IMG/VR virus record: IMGVR_UViG_3300042991_000510
Span: 1 to 39,206 of that record
Length of the DNA: 39,206 nt
DNA from: a virus
Direction: 5' to 3' (one strand)
The position numbers and the translations under genes are program-made. The notes beneath the pieces are model-generated. The model searched no databases, was not told the DNA's origin, and was given only the letters and a program-made list of their open reading frames with translations. Shown piece by piece: positions 22,384-29,460 of the stretch. Within the stretch, counting starts at the first letter, position 1. The number at the start of each line of letters is the position of its first letter.

Positions 22384-23391
22384 TTAGCGTACTCCAACTT
22401 CCCGTCCACCGGCAGGGAGCGGCCCCATTAGGATAGCATTGCCACAAGTGATCCGACTCTCGTCCTCTTCCTTGCTAGCGATGAAGACGAGGACGTCGTA
22501 CCCAACCTTTTTCAATGCTGCTTCTGTCGCTTGATACGGGGTGTAGGTCGTGTAATCGCCAGTAGTAGTTATATCGTTCTTCAACGCCCTCTCGGTCTTG
22601 TGCATGGGCGTGAGTTTGCAGATGTAGTAGTCGGGGTCAAAGTACTTGACCAGGACCTCAGCGTCGACGTCGTAGTTGTCGCAGACGGCGAAGTTGAGAG
22701 TGATCTTTCTCCCGTTGGGGATGATGCCTTCCATGACCTTGGAGATCTCCTCTAGAGAGAGGGCGTTGCCGTGGAACATCATCTGTCTCTGGGCTTCATC
22801 GGTGCTGTTAATGCTGAGTTGGAGACCGGCCTCACCTTGTAGGAGCCTGTTCTTCATCCGCATCCAGACGTGGATGAAAGTCTTGAGCCATTCATTGCGT
22901 CTCGGCATCATCGTAGACACTACGGGGTGGATGTGATACTCAGGATCCAAGTGGGTTTTGAACCACTTCGTAGCGTCCAAGACGGCAGGGTTCCAAGTCG
23001 GCTCCCCCATCCTCGCGAAGTGAATGTTCAACCGCTTCGTCGTCTGCACCTCGGGATGGAGTTTGATAACAGACAAGACCTGATGGATGAGGTCTTTCTC
23101 GGTGGCGTTGATACTGCCCCCGCCGAAGAACGGGACCTGTGGGACATCACAGAAACTGCACCCACTACGGCAGGTGTATTGAGACGAAACCGTAACCACC
23201 CACTTCTCCTCTAGGGGAAGCAGAGCCATATGTCGAACCTGATCCGGTTCCCGCTCTAGGCCGAGGGCATCGCACTTGATATTGACATCTTTACCGTAGT
23301 CCCCGAGACTGAGAAATTCCAGAAGACCTTTCTCTCCTCGTCCTACACAGATGTGCCCTGTCGGGACTTCAATGACTCGTTCGATCTTCAT
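22384..23391 (-). CDS. radical SAM protein, RlmN/Cfr-like
   Basis: 335 residues. The 4Fe-4S cluster motif is C74-xxx-C78-xx-C81 (TCRSGCSFCD), followed by a glycine-rich stretch and ARMGEPTWN (compare the GMGEP SAM-binding motif). RlmN enzymes methylate C2 of an adenine in 23S rRNA and some tRNAs. Which base this one modifies, or whether it keeps the two RlmN catalytic cysteines, cannot be settled here. Start ATG 23391 overlaps the upstream TGA. Its place between tRNA, RNA ligase and RtcB genes fits RNA modification. Confidence 0.78.
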   Translation of the reverse strand: MKIERVIEVPTGHICVGRGEKGLLEFLSLGDYGKDVNIKCDALGLEREPDQVRHMALLPLEEKWVVTVSSQYTCRSGCSFCDVPQVPFFGGGSINATEKDLIHQVLSVIKLHPEVQTTKRLNIHFARMGEPTWNPAVLDATKWFKTHLDPEYHIHPVVSTMMPRRNEWLKTFIHVWMRMKNRLLQGEAGLQLSINSTDEAQRQMMFHGNALSLEEISKVMEGIIPNGRKITLNFAVCDNYDVDAEVLVKYFDPDYYICKLTPMHKTERALKNDITTTGDYTTYTPYQATEAALKKVGYDVLVFIASKEEDESRITCGNAILMGPLPAGGREVGVR

Positions 23392-23618
23392 CACATCCAC
23401 CACGGCAGAATTCGGGCGTGGTAAAGTCTCCAGCCCTGTTTCCGAAGTTCCTTCCAAGTGGTTTCGGAAGGGTAGTGACTGAGGAGACCGGCAAGGGCAC
23501 CGGCTCTCGTCTTGTATCCGACGATATCGAACATCCACTGTGAATCTGAATCCTTAGCGTTACGAAACTTTCCCTCTGGTGTCACGATGAACCAGAATCT
23601 TCCCTCCTGCTTAGTCAT
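23391..23618 (-). CDS. small protein between RtcB and radical SAM genes
   Basis: 75 residues, rich in Trp (6) and basic residues; TP-G--RNAKDSD may be a beta-hairpin. Coupled at both ends (ATGA with RtcB, TGATG with radical SAM), so co-translated with RNA enzymes. No family recognised. Confidence 0.62.
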   Translation of the reverse strand: MTKQEGRFWFIVTPEGKFRNAKDSDSQWMFDIVGYKTRAGALAGLLSHYPSETTWKELRKQGWRLYHARILPWWM

Positions 23619-24793
23619 TGCTTCTTCCTCTTTCCCTTTCTCTCGTCCTCGCTCTCATCTTTGATGCTGATGAGGGGCTTGACATAGTTCTTGACCTCAA
23701 CCAGTTCCGTCTGCAATGCCATGACCTTGAAGATGTCTTTATAAGCCTTCGGGGACTCGTCGATCGTGCCCCTGCATACGGAAGACTCAATTCCTACCAT
23801 ATCCTTTTCGAAGTCGGAGAGGGTGATATTGCGCTCCGCTTCCTTGCGCCCGAGTCTGCGACCGGCTCCGTGAGAAGACGAGAACAGGGACTCGGGGTTA
23901 CCCTTGCCCTCGACGATGAAAGAGCCATCCCTCATGTTCCCGGGGATTACGCCTCCCATCCCAGCCTCGGCGTGGGTAGCGCCCTTGCGGTGAATCCAGA
24001 GTCCGTCCTTGAACTCGGCGTGGTTGTGGTTGCGGTTGATGAGAGAATCCCAATCCGCATGCCCAGCACAAGTTTTATGGATAGCCTTCACCACACGCTC
24101 AAGCATCTCCTTACGGTTCTGGAGTGCAAACTCCAAGCAGAAGGCGAGGTCGTTGATGTATTCCTTGCCCTGCGTGGAGTCGGAGCGGAGTCCATAGTAC
24201 CCCTCCCTCGCCTTGCCGTCTCCAGAAGCCAGCTTCATGTAATGCGTAGCGGTGGCGTGACCAATGCCACGGCTGCCGGAGTGGAGGATGACCCAAACCT
24301 GATCCTGTTCGTCGTATCCGATTTCAATGAAGTGGTTGCCGGAGCCGAGCGAACCCAACTGCTTCAACCCGTTCTTCTTGAAAATCTCTGCCAGCTTGTC
24401 CGACATCTGCAAGTGGGAGTGGTCCCACTCTGTGTCTACGGTGTTGTGGACGAAGCCCATCGGCACGACTTCGCGGACCCTGCGGTGAATGGACTTGGCA
24501 TTGTCTCGGACCTGAAACTTACGGAACGAGGTCGGCACAGCACACATCCCGCAACCGATGTCGTAACCGACGAAGGCGGGGTAGACCACCTGTTCTGTAG
24601 CGACCACGGCGCCGATAGGAAGCGTGTAGCCGGTGTGAGCGTCGGGCATTAACGCGCCCTTGACAGCGCACGGCAACGCCATAGCGCCAGCGAACTGGTC
24701 GTATGCTTCCTGCTCTACTTCTTCAGCAAAGATGTGGGCAGGCTTTCCATACAACTCAACATGCCCACGAACGTCTTTCATGTTCTTTTCCAT
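23615..24793 (-). CDS. rtcB: RtcB-type RNA ligase (tRNA splicing/repair)
   Basis: 392 residues, close to bacterial RtcB. Metal and active-site motifs are intact: PDAHTGYTLPIGAV (50-63), GYDIGCGM (76-83), SGNHFIE (151-157), HSGSRG (171-176) and SHGAGRR (307-313), where H308 is the expected guanylylated histidine. RtcB joins 2',3'-cyclic phosphate or 3'-phosphate to 5'-OH ends, the very ends left by anticodon nucleases. The C-terminal 20 residues are a charged tail. Together with the Rnl5 ligase the phage can seal both end chemistries. Confidence 0.93.
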   Translation of the reverse strand: MEKNMKDVRGHVELYGKPAHIFAEEVEQEAYDQFAGAMALPCAVKGALMPDAHTGYTLPIGAVVATEQVVYPAFVGYDIGCGMCAVPTSFRKFQVRDNAKSIHRRVREVVPMGFVHNTVDTEWDHSHLQMSDKLAEIFKKNGLKQLGSLGSGNHFIEIGYDEQDQVWVILHSGSRGIGHATATHYMKLASGDGKAREGYYGLRSDSTQGKEYINDLAFCLEFALQNRKEMLERVVKAIHKTCAGHADWDSLINRNHNHAEFKDGLWIHRKGATHAEAGMGGVIPGNMRDGSFIVEGKGNPESLFSSSHGAGRRLGRKEAERNITLSDFEKDMVGIESSVCRGTIDESPKAYKDIFKVMALQTELVEVKNYVKPLISIKDESEDERKGKRKKQ

Positions 24794-25029
24794 GACTTGT
24801 CCCTTTCTAAATGTATGATGTGCCCAGCCTCGACCATGTCGTCTCTTAATTCCTTCAACTTCTCGTCCGTATCGGCTTTAGAGTTTGAGATATCTCCGGA
24901 GAGGACGATGTATTCCGATAGCAAAAGGTTCAATGCCCCCCGCTTTTCTGGCTCCAAGTTCTTAACACCACAAAGTTTCCAATACGGGCCACTTAAAACC
25001 CAAGTCTCTTTGAAGTAGATATCAGCCAT
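24778..25029 (-). CDS. small protein, unknown
   Basis: 83 residues; N-terminal beta strand pair with Trp, C-terminal helix. Overlaps RtcB start by 16 nt and the upstream gene by 8. No family recognised. Confidence 0.58.
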   Translation of the reverse strand: MADIYFKETWVLSGPYWKLCGVKNLEPEKRGALNLLLSEYIVLSGDISNSKADTDEKLKELRDDMVEAGHIIHLERDKSWKRT

Positions 25030-25210
25030 GTTTTTCCTTCTCTTTCAAATACTCATACACGCCCAGTAATCCCGCAAGATGATAAGAGCGAAAGTTGACT
25101 GAATGACGAAGATCCTCGGGTCCGGCAGAAGCATTATATGCTTCATCGTAGACCTTTTCTAACTCTTTGGCGATACGCAGACCCTCGTCCTCATAAAGAT
25201 GCAATGCCAT
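25022..25210 (-). CDS. small helical protein, unknown
   Basis: 62 residues, helical, acidic/basic mix. AAGGAG before the ATG. No family recognised. Confidence 0.55.
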   Translation of the reverse strand: MALHLYEDEGLRIAKELEKVYDEAYNASAGPEDLRHSVNFRSYHLAGLLGVYEYLKEKEKHG

Positions 25211-25213
25211 CTG

Positions 25214-25465
25214 TCACTCCTTGACGAACTCTTGCACGACTTCCGGTGCAACTTCTGCTATCAATTCCGGCACTTCCCCTATATATGCAAAGATAGGTTG
25301 ACCATCCGCTTCCATCTGATTCAGAACGGCATTCACTAGCCATTCGTAGAACTCGGTCGGGTCGTCTTCCGTCTTCATCCGCTTCCTCAGTTTCACAGGA
25401 TCAAAATAATCCACGAGAAGGGCAATCGCTCTCTTGGCGAAGAAACTGCGGATGACTTCGTTCAT
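25214..25465 (-). CDS. small helical acidic protein, unknown
   Basis: 83 residues; long helix then acidic segment with EVPELIAEVAPEVVQEF. ATG at 25465 is preferred over an upstream ATG because AAGGGGGG lies just ahead. No family recognised. Confidence 0.57.
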   Translation of the reverse strand: MNEVIRSFFAKRAIALLVDYFDPVKLRKRMKTEDDPTEFYEWLVNAVLNQMEADGQPIFAYIGEVPELIAEVAPEVVQEFVKE

Positions 25466-25478
25466 ACTCTCACCCCCC

Positions 25479-25655
25479 TTATGTATCCATGTCAGTGATG
25501 TTAGTGCCCTCATTCCAACACATTTCGGCATCTTCTTTCTCTACGGCTTTTGGTCCTCGGTCGTTGCATCGGTAACAAACGACGGCGTACAGACCTTCAG
25601 TAGGATAAAATACGACATGGACAGGCTCGTGACAACAGGGACAGTTTTTAGGCAC
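25479..25655 (-). CDS. Lar-like zinc-ribbon protein
   Basis: 58 residues. CPCC (5-8) and CYRC (27-30) with a following RGPKA---DAEMCWN match the short Lar-family zinc ribbons, named from the Rac prophage restriction-alleviation protein. The family is broad, so an anti-restriction function is only possible. The start is GTG 25655, chosen because AAGGAGG precedes it by 6 nt; the frame is open further upstream but lies within the previous gene. Confidence 0.6.
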   Translation of the reverse strand: MPKNCPCCHEPVHVVFYPTEGLYAVVCYRCNDRGPKAVEKEDAEMCWNEGTNITDMDT

Positions 25656-25863
25656 GAAAGTCCTCCTTGATGTCGCCGTCAGTGGTGAACACGAAAGAGA
25701 CGTCCCCCACAGACCACGACTCATCGTACTGGTTTCCAGTTCGTTTCAACTCGGCGTCGAAGTGACCGGAGGCGTGATAGTTCTCCACACCGAAGTGTTT
25801 CTTCAGGATCTCCACCAAGTCGTCCTCGTTGAGTTCCAAAGACTTCAGGATTCTGGTTCTCAT
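25648..25863 (-). CDS. small protein, unknown
   Basis: 71 residues, helix then beta strands (SFVFTTDGDI). GTAGGAGG before the ATG. No family recognised; ends over the start of the Lar-like gene. Confidence 0.58.
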   Translation of the reverse strand: MRTRILKSLELNEDDLVEILKKHFGVENYHASGHFDAELKRTGNQYDESWSVGDVSFVFTTDGDIKEDFRA

Positions 25864-25872
25864 AGCAACCTC

Positions 25873-26253
25873 CTACTTGGAATCGTCGTGGTCCATGTCC
25901 TTCTGATACTGGATGAACTGCCTCTCGACCTTATACAGGCGCTGGAGCTCAGCGTTCACCCTCTCGTTGAAGGGTCCGGCTTCCTCGGCAATAGCGTCCC
26001 AAACATCTTCGGCGCCGTCAAGGAACTTGAACCCAGTGGACTCCACCCGATACTGCGAATCTGCCAAGAAGATGATGTCGCCAACGCTGACGCTCCGCAT
26101 CTTCTGGGGCCGGAAATCATTCTGACCGTAGTGATAGATGAGATCGAGCTCGCAGTTGAGACTGGATGCCACACTCAGTTCGGCTTCTGGAACATCCACG
26201 AAACGGGACTTCATCGTGCCGAAACTGACCAAACCTACCCTGAATGTCTTCAT
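25873..26253 (-). CDS. small protein with YTH/DUF-like beta core, unknown
   Basis: 126 residues. The segment RSVSVGDIIFLADSQYRVESTGFK (about 54-77) is like the beta core of many short phage proteins of unknown role (RSxSVGD-V pattern); a C-terminal helix follows. GTGGAGG before the ATG and a TATAAT box upstream. Confidence 0.6.
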   Translation of the reverse strand: MKTFRVGLVSFGTMKSRFVDVPEAELSVASSLNCELDLIYHYGQNDFRPQKMRSVSVGDIIFLADSQYRVESTGFKFLDGAEDVWDAIAEEAGPFNERVNAELQRLYKVERQFIQYQKDMDHDDSK

Positions 26254-26270
26254 CTCTCACCTCCACCCCT

Positions 26271-26280
26271 ATTATACCAC
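26271..26280 (-). promoter_or_regulatory. sigma70-like extended -10
   Basis: Minus-strand GTGGTATAAT (TGGTATAAT extended -10) about 20 nt before the 26253 start; one of few consensus host-type boxes here. No clear -35. Confidence 0.5.
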
Positions 26281-26315
26281 GTCCCCAAGAGATAAGGGAG
26301 GATTTTTGGCAGAAA

Positions 26316-26392
26316 TGGTAGCACGGGTGGGTGCTGCCCCCGACTATTTCTCCCTTATAAGGGGAGCGCCTATGCTGATTGGCGTCCGTGCT
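26316..26392 (-). tRNA. tRNA-Ile(TAT)
   Basis: Acceptor AGCACGG/CCGTGCT, A, CCA; D-stem GCC/GGC; anticodon arm CTCCC-CTTATAA-GGGAG. The T-arm is poor and its loop (GGCAGCA) lacks the usual TTC, a feature shared only with tRNA-Met at 36663. Confidence 0.8.
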
Positions 26393-26396
26393 ATAT

Positions 26397-26485
26397 TGGT
26401 GCCCACTCCCGGACTCCCACCGGGACTGCTCTCACGAGCAAGAGGTTTTTAAGACCTCCGGGTCTAGTAGTTCCCCCAAGTGGGC
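26397..26485 (-). tRNA. tRNA-Leu(TAA)
   Basis: Acceptor GCCCACT/AGTGGGC, A, CCA; anticodon arm GAGGT-CTTAAAA-ACCTC; variable arm TGCTC-GTGA-GAGCA; T-arm CCCGG/CCGGG. Its first 54 nt overlap the 3' end of the HNH gene 26432-27292. Confidence 0.88.
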
Positions 26486-27292
26486 TTGTTGTTTCCTCTT
26501 TTCATTATTAAGTCTGACTGCTCTTCCGCCGAAATTATCAGTCTGTGCGTGGCAGTTTGGGCATAAAAGTTGAAGGTTCTCGTCTTTGTTGTTCTCTCCG
26601 TCTCCGTCGATATGATGAAGAGACAGTGGGATAGCTTCCTTGTTCCATGATGCGCGCTTGCATACCTCACACTTACGCTCTCGTTTTCCAGTTCTGATCA
26701 AATAGTCCTTCATCCGGGCTCGGTCAACCAAGATAGTCGCGTCTCCTGTAAGAGCAGCATCAAACTTCTCAATTTTTCTTACTGTCATGAGCTTATGCGA
26801 CCCTAACGATTCTTTCCTACGCGTCTCTCCGTAATAGGATTGATTAGGCTTGTACGCTCCTGCCAACTTCGCCACCCGGATGAATATCTTACTTAGGCTC
26901 CTTCCGCACGATTTGAACCCCATTTCTAAGCATGCCTTCCGCATAGTAGGATAGGATGCTATCTCTTTTGCAAACGCCCTAAGTGTTTTTTCGTCTGCGC
27001 CCCTCTGCCATCGCAACCTCTCTTCCCAGTTTGTCCTCACTGTCGTCTTTCCTTGTTTGCGCATAGATGACTTCTGTTTTCGGCATGAAAGACATTTGGT
27101 GAGGGTAGCACTTGCGCGTTTATCAACAGTGATGGGCGCTTTACAGTCGCAGCATCGGATATCCTTTGTCTCACTGTTCTGATCCGTTGCGGTTGAGAAA
27201 GACCTAGCGCACGAACCTGAACAAAACCGCCCGCTACCGTAAGTTCCGTCATGCAGATTAAAGCATCTTTCACATCTATATTGCTCGTTCAT
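26432..27292 (-). CDS. HNH homing endonuclease with N-terminal zinc modules
   Basis: 286 residues. Begins with CERC...GSGRFCSGSC, a module nearly repeated in the 14402 and 34557 endonucleases, then CCDC...CLSC. Middle region helical and basic. HNH core CEVCKRASW...LSLHHIDGDGENNKDENLQLLCPNCHAQTDN (about 207-257). Start ATG 27292 follows GCAGGAGG; AGAATATAC is 17 nt upstream. Its last 17 codons are also the 5' half of tRNA-Leu(TAA), so the final residues are dictated by the tRNA. Confidence 0.85.
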   Translation of the reverse strand: MNEQYRCERCFNLHDGTYGSGRFCSGSCARSFSTATDQNSETKDIRCCDCKAPITVDKRASATLTKCLSCRKQKSSMRKQGKTTVRTNWEERLRWQRGADEKTLRAFAKEIASYPTMRKACLEMGFKSCGRSLSKIFIRVAKLAGAYKPNQSYYGETRRKESLGSHKLMTVRKIEKFDAALTGDATILVDRARMKDYLIRTGKRERKCEVCKRASWNKEAIPLSLHHIDGDGENNKDENLQLLCPNCHAQTDNFGGRAVRLNNEKRKQQAHLGELLDPEVLKTSCS

Positions 27293-27308
27293 TTGAACCT
27301 CCTGCTCG

Positions 27309-27317
27309 GTATATTCT
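27309..27317 (-). promoter_or_regulatory. AGAATATAC box
   Basis: Exact match on the minus strand, 17 nt before the HNH ATG at 27292. Confidence 0.55.
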
Positions 27318-27347
27318 CGCCGGAAGGTCAAAGAAGTATGCCAAAAA

Positions 27348-27432
27348 TGGTGGCCTGGGAGGGACTTGCACCCTCAATCCCTTTCGGGCCGTAGTTTTTG
27401 AGACTACGATGTATACATTCCAACACCAGGCC
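27348..27432 (-). tRNA. tRNA-Leu(CAA)
   Basis: Acceptor GGCCTGG/CCAGGCC, A, CCA; anticodon arm GTAGT-CTCAAAA-ACTAC; variable arm GCCC-GAAA-GGGA; T-loop TGCAAGT. Confidence 0.9.
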
Positions 27433-27436
27433 ATTT

Positions 27437-27521
27437 TGGTGGCGTCGGGGAGACTTGCACTCCCAATCCCTTTCGGGCCTACGGGTCTGAGCCGTAGATG
27501 TATGCGTTCCATCACGACGCC
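27437..27521 (-). tRNA. tRNA-Leu(CAG)
   Basis: Acceptor GGCGTCG/CGACGCC, A, CCA; anticodon arm TACGG-CTCAGAC-CCGTA; the same variable arm as its neighbours. Confidence 0.9.
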
Positions 27522-27534
27522 GTGAAGTTCAAAG

Positions 27535-27625
27535 TGGTGGGGCCGGAGGGACTTGCACCCTCAATCCCCGTGTTATTGGGGCATAGCCTTCTCAGGGCTA
27601 CGTGTATACATTCCACCACGACCCC
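27535..27625 (-). tRNA. tRNA-Leu(GAG)
   Basis: Acceptor GGGGTCG/CGGCCCC, A, CCA; anticodon arm TAGCC-CTGAGAA-GGCTA; enlarged variable arm CCCC-AATAACAC-GGGG. Confidence 0.9.
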
Positions 27626-27629
27626 ACTT

Positions 27630-27716
27630 TGGTGCTTCCGGAGGGAGTCGAACCCCCAATCCCTTTCGGGCAAACGGGCCTAAGCCGTTTGTGTATGCCA
27701 GTTCCACCACGAAAGC
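27630..27716 (-). tRNA. tRNA-Leu(TAG)
   Basis: Acceptor GCTTTCG/CGGAAGC, A, CCA; anticodon arm AACGG-CTTAGGC-CCGTT; variable arm CCC-GAAA-GGG; canonical T-loop. Confidence 0.9.
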
Positions 27717-27719
27717 ACT

Positions 27720-27800
27720 TGGCGCGGATGGGAGGATTCGAACCTCCATGGAGTTCTCCACCGTGGCCTACGGCGCGTTTGCCAGTTTCGCCACACCCGC
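27720..27800 (-). tRNA. class II tRNA with abnormal anticodon loop (Leu-like body)
   Basis: Acceptor GCGGGTG/CATCCGC, G discriminator, CCA; Leu-like D-arm (GTGGCGAAACTGGCAAACGC); variable arm TGGAG-AA-CTCCA; canonical T-loop TTCGAAT. The anticodon arm is CGCCG-TAGGCCA-CGGTG, where position 33 is A instead of U and positions 34-36 read GGC. It may be a decayed leucine tRNA or a non-decoding one. Confidence 0.65.
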
Positions 27801-27832
27801 GTACTACATCCCTACTGCTGACCTCCATAAAA

Positions 27833-27860
27833 GAAAAGACCCCCGATTTCTCGGGGGCCT
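27833..27860 (-). terminator. rho-independent terminator ahead of leucine tRNAs
   Basis: CCCCCGAGAAATCGGGGG then TCTTTTCTTTT on the minus strand, between the 21-residue frame and the tRNA array. Confidence 0.78.
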
Positions 27861-27887
27861 CGTGTTAGCATCAGTGCATAGACAGAC

Positions 27888-27953
27888 CTACGCACCACCC
27901 CCGTCATTGGAGTTGGTAAGTATCAGGGATAGTAAGGACAAGTAGGTCTTCAT
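27888..27953 (-). CDS. 21-residue leader-like peptide
   Basis: ATG at 27953 with AAGGAG 8 nt upstream, ending TAG at 27888. Product has a hydrophobic Leu/Ser core and a NDGGGA tail. It is the only frame between a pair of promoter motifs and a terminator that precedes the leucine tRNA array, an arrangement like a leader peptide, although leucine is only modestly enriched (6 of 21). Confidence 0.4.
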   Translation of the reverse strand: MKTYLSLLSLILTNSNDGGGA

Positions 27954-27968
27954 TTTGGTGCTCCTTCT

Positions 27969-28036
27969 TTTATATAGCGTGAAACCAATTCGTTTCCAAC
28001 ACCAGTATATTCTACCACAACTCCGGAAGATAGCGG
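27969..28036 (-). promoter_or_regulatory. promoter cluster: two CGCTAT boxes and one AGAATATAC box
   Basis: Minus strand: CCGCTATCTT (28027-28036), AGAATATAC (28005-28013), CGCTATATAAA (27969-27978). The first two have nearly the spacing of the pair at 12160-12190. Confidence 0.55.
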
Positions 28037-28041
28037 AAGAT

Positions 28042-29430
28042 TTAGCTGCTATACTTTCCCTTCTTGACAACGATACCTGGGTCGTAGCCGTCGTGGTTGA
28101 CGAGGCTCCGCTTCACTTCTACGGGATCAGTCTCGATGTCGAAGACGGTATCAATCCATTTCCCGTTCAAGTACACGTCCCACCCAATAGAACGACCTTT
28201 AACTGGGGCTTTGTATCCGGCTTCCTTAACTGGCTCCGGTGAGAGCCAGCTATCAAACCGCTTATCCCGCTGAGGCGGGGGATGCTTGACGCCTTTCTTC
28301 TCTTTCTTGACGATGATCCGAGGATCGTAACCGTCGTCGACGAGTTCCCGCTTGATTTCGCCAGGATCCGTTCCTCCTCCGAACACCGTGTCAATCCACT
28401 CCCCATTCAAGAACACGTCCCAACCCGTGCTGCGACCTCTGGCTTCTCTAATGGCCTCGGGCAGAGTCCCCTTCGGACCATCTAGCTTCGGCTTATACCC
28501 CTGCGACCTCAGCGTACTGCGGGACGAGGCGGCATTCTCGCCTCTTTCTTTGGCTTGATTTCCACTTACTGCATCAGCTTTATAAGGTCCGGCGGAGTTC
28601 GTCACCATGTCCTTATACCGCCTTTGCCGATCGTTGTCGTAACCAGACGCGAGCCCGTCATAGCTCTGGCTTCGAACATCTCCTTGTTCACCGCGAGAGT
28701 ACTCATATAGCTTCTCTCTCCTACGGGATTCGGGTAGAGTTCCTTTCGGTCCCTCAATAGGCTTTCTCATCCCTTGAGATCTCAGGTTGGTATTGGCGCT
28801 GGCTACTATATCGCCTTGATGCTGTGCGCGTGCTCCTGCTCTCGTTCTTTCTGCGGGGTCAGAACTTCGTACCAAGTCTCGATACCGTCTCTGCCTATCG
28901 GGTTCAGCGCCATAGTTTCCGTGCCCCAGTTTATCGTAGCTCTGGCCGAAACTGTCGCCGTTACGCTTCTGCCTCTCGTCTCGGTGATGGAAATGCTGTC
29001 CGCGCCCAAGAGCCCCCTCGGCTAGACCGTGGAGGTCGTCTAGCCCCTGCTCTTCGTCCGGGATTACGAAGCCTCCGGCAATATCTGCTTCAGCATCCTC
29101 ATCATTATGGGCGTTAGCAAACTCTTCAAAGTCTTCGGCAGTACCATACTCGAGGTTGACAAAGCCTTGATCGCTGTAATGGAGGACCGCTACAGAATAC
29201 TTGGCCGGTATCTCAAAGGCCATCTTCTCCTCTTCAGAGAGATCGAAGGCGTCCCAGCCTTCTCCGGATTCGTCGCTGCTTCCGTTCATCGTCGCTTCGT
29301 AGAAGTAGAGGATTTCCGCAGGCTCCCCTTCAAACTTGCCTGGGTCATTGATGATCCCTTCCATAGAAACAGTGTAGCCGCCTTCTACAACGAGGTCTTC
29401 TAATTCCTGATTGAGAGAGTCTACGCTCAT
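28042..29430 (-). CDS. multi-repeat polyvalent-type protein
   Basis: 462 residues with two kinds of internal duplication. At 190-345, a block (QSYD-L...DRQRRY-D-V...LRSQG-KP--GPKGTLPE) occurs twice. At 345-462, a module GRS-GWDV-LNG-WIDTVF--TDP-E-KR-LV-DGYDP-I-VKK occurs twice; it resembles the short nucleotide/RNA-binding-like modules carried by phage and plasmid polyvalent proteins. The N-terminal 130 residues are acidic. Large proteins of this kind are often injected with DNA, but nothing here shows that directly. Confidence 0.68.
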   Translation of the reverse strand: MSVDSLNQELEDLVVEGGYTVSMEGIINDPGKFEGEPAEILYFYEATMNGSSDESGEGWDAFDLSEEEKMAFEIPAKYSVAVLHYSDQGFVNLEYGTAEDFEEFANAHNDEDAEADIAGGFVIPDEEQGLDDLHGLAEGALGRGQHFHHRDERQKRNGDSFGQSYDKLGHGNYGAEPDRQRRYRDLVRSSDPAERTRAGARAQHQGDIVASANTNLRSQGMRKPIEGPKGTLPESRRREKLYEYSRGEQGDVRSQSYDGLASGYDNDRQRRYKDMVTNSAGPYKADAVSGNQAKERGENAASSRSTLRSQGYKPKLDGPKGTLPEAIREARGRSTGWDVFLNGEWIDTVFGGGTDPGEIKRELVDDGYDPRIIVKKEKKGVKHPPPQRDKRFDSWLSPEPVKEAGYKAPVKGRSIGWDVYLNGKWIDTVFDIETDPVEVKRSLVNHDGYDPGIVVKKGKYSS

Positions 29431-29451
29431 TGGCTTCTCCTTGACTTGCAG

Positions 29452-29460
29452 ATATATTCT
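29452..29460 (-). promoter_or_regulatory. AGAATATA(T/C) box
   Basis: Minus-strand AGAATATAT, 22 nt before the 29430 start. Confidence 0.45.

Noticed and set aside
23618-24652. Long plus-strand open frame (344 codons) opposite RtcB
   Set aside because: It is antisense to a fully conserved RtcB, has no ribosome binding site and no recognisable motif; it is a by-product of the codon pattern on the other strand.
27348-27800. Near-identical repeated blocks that first suggested a CRISPR-like or other repeat array
   Set aside because: The blocks are the shared T-arm and variable-arm sequences of consecutive leucine tRNAs.
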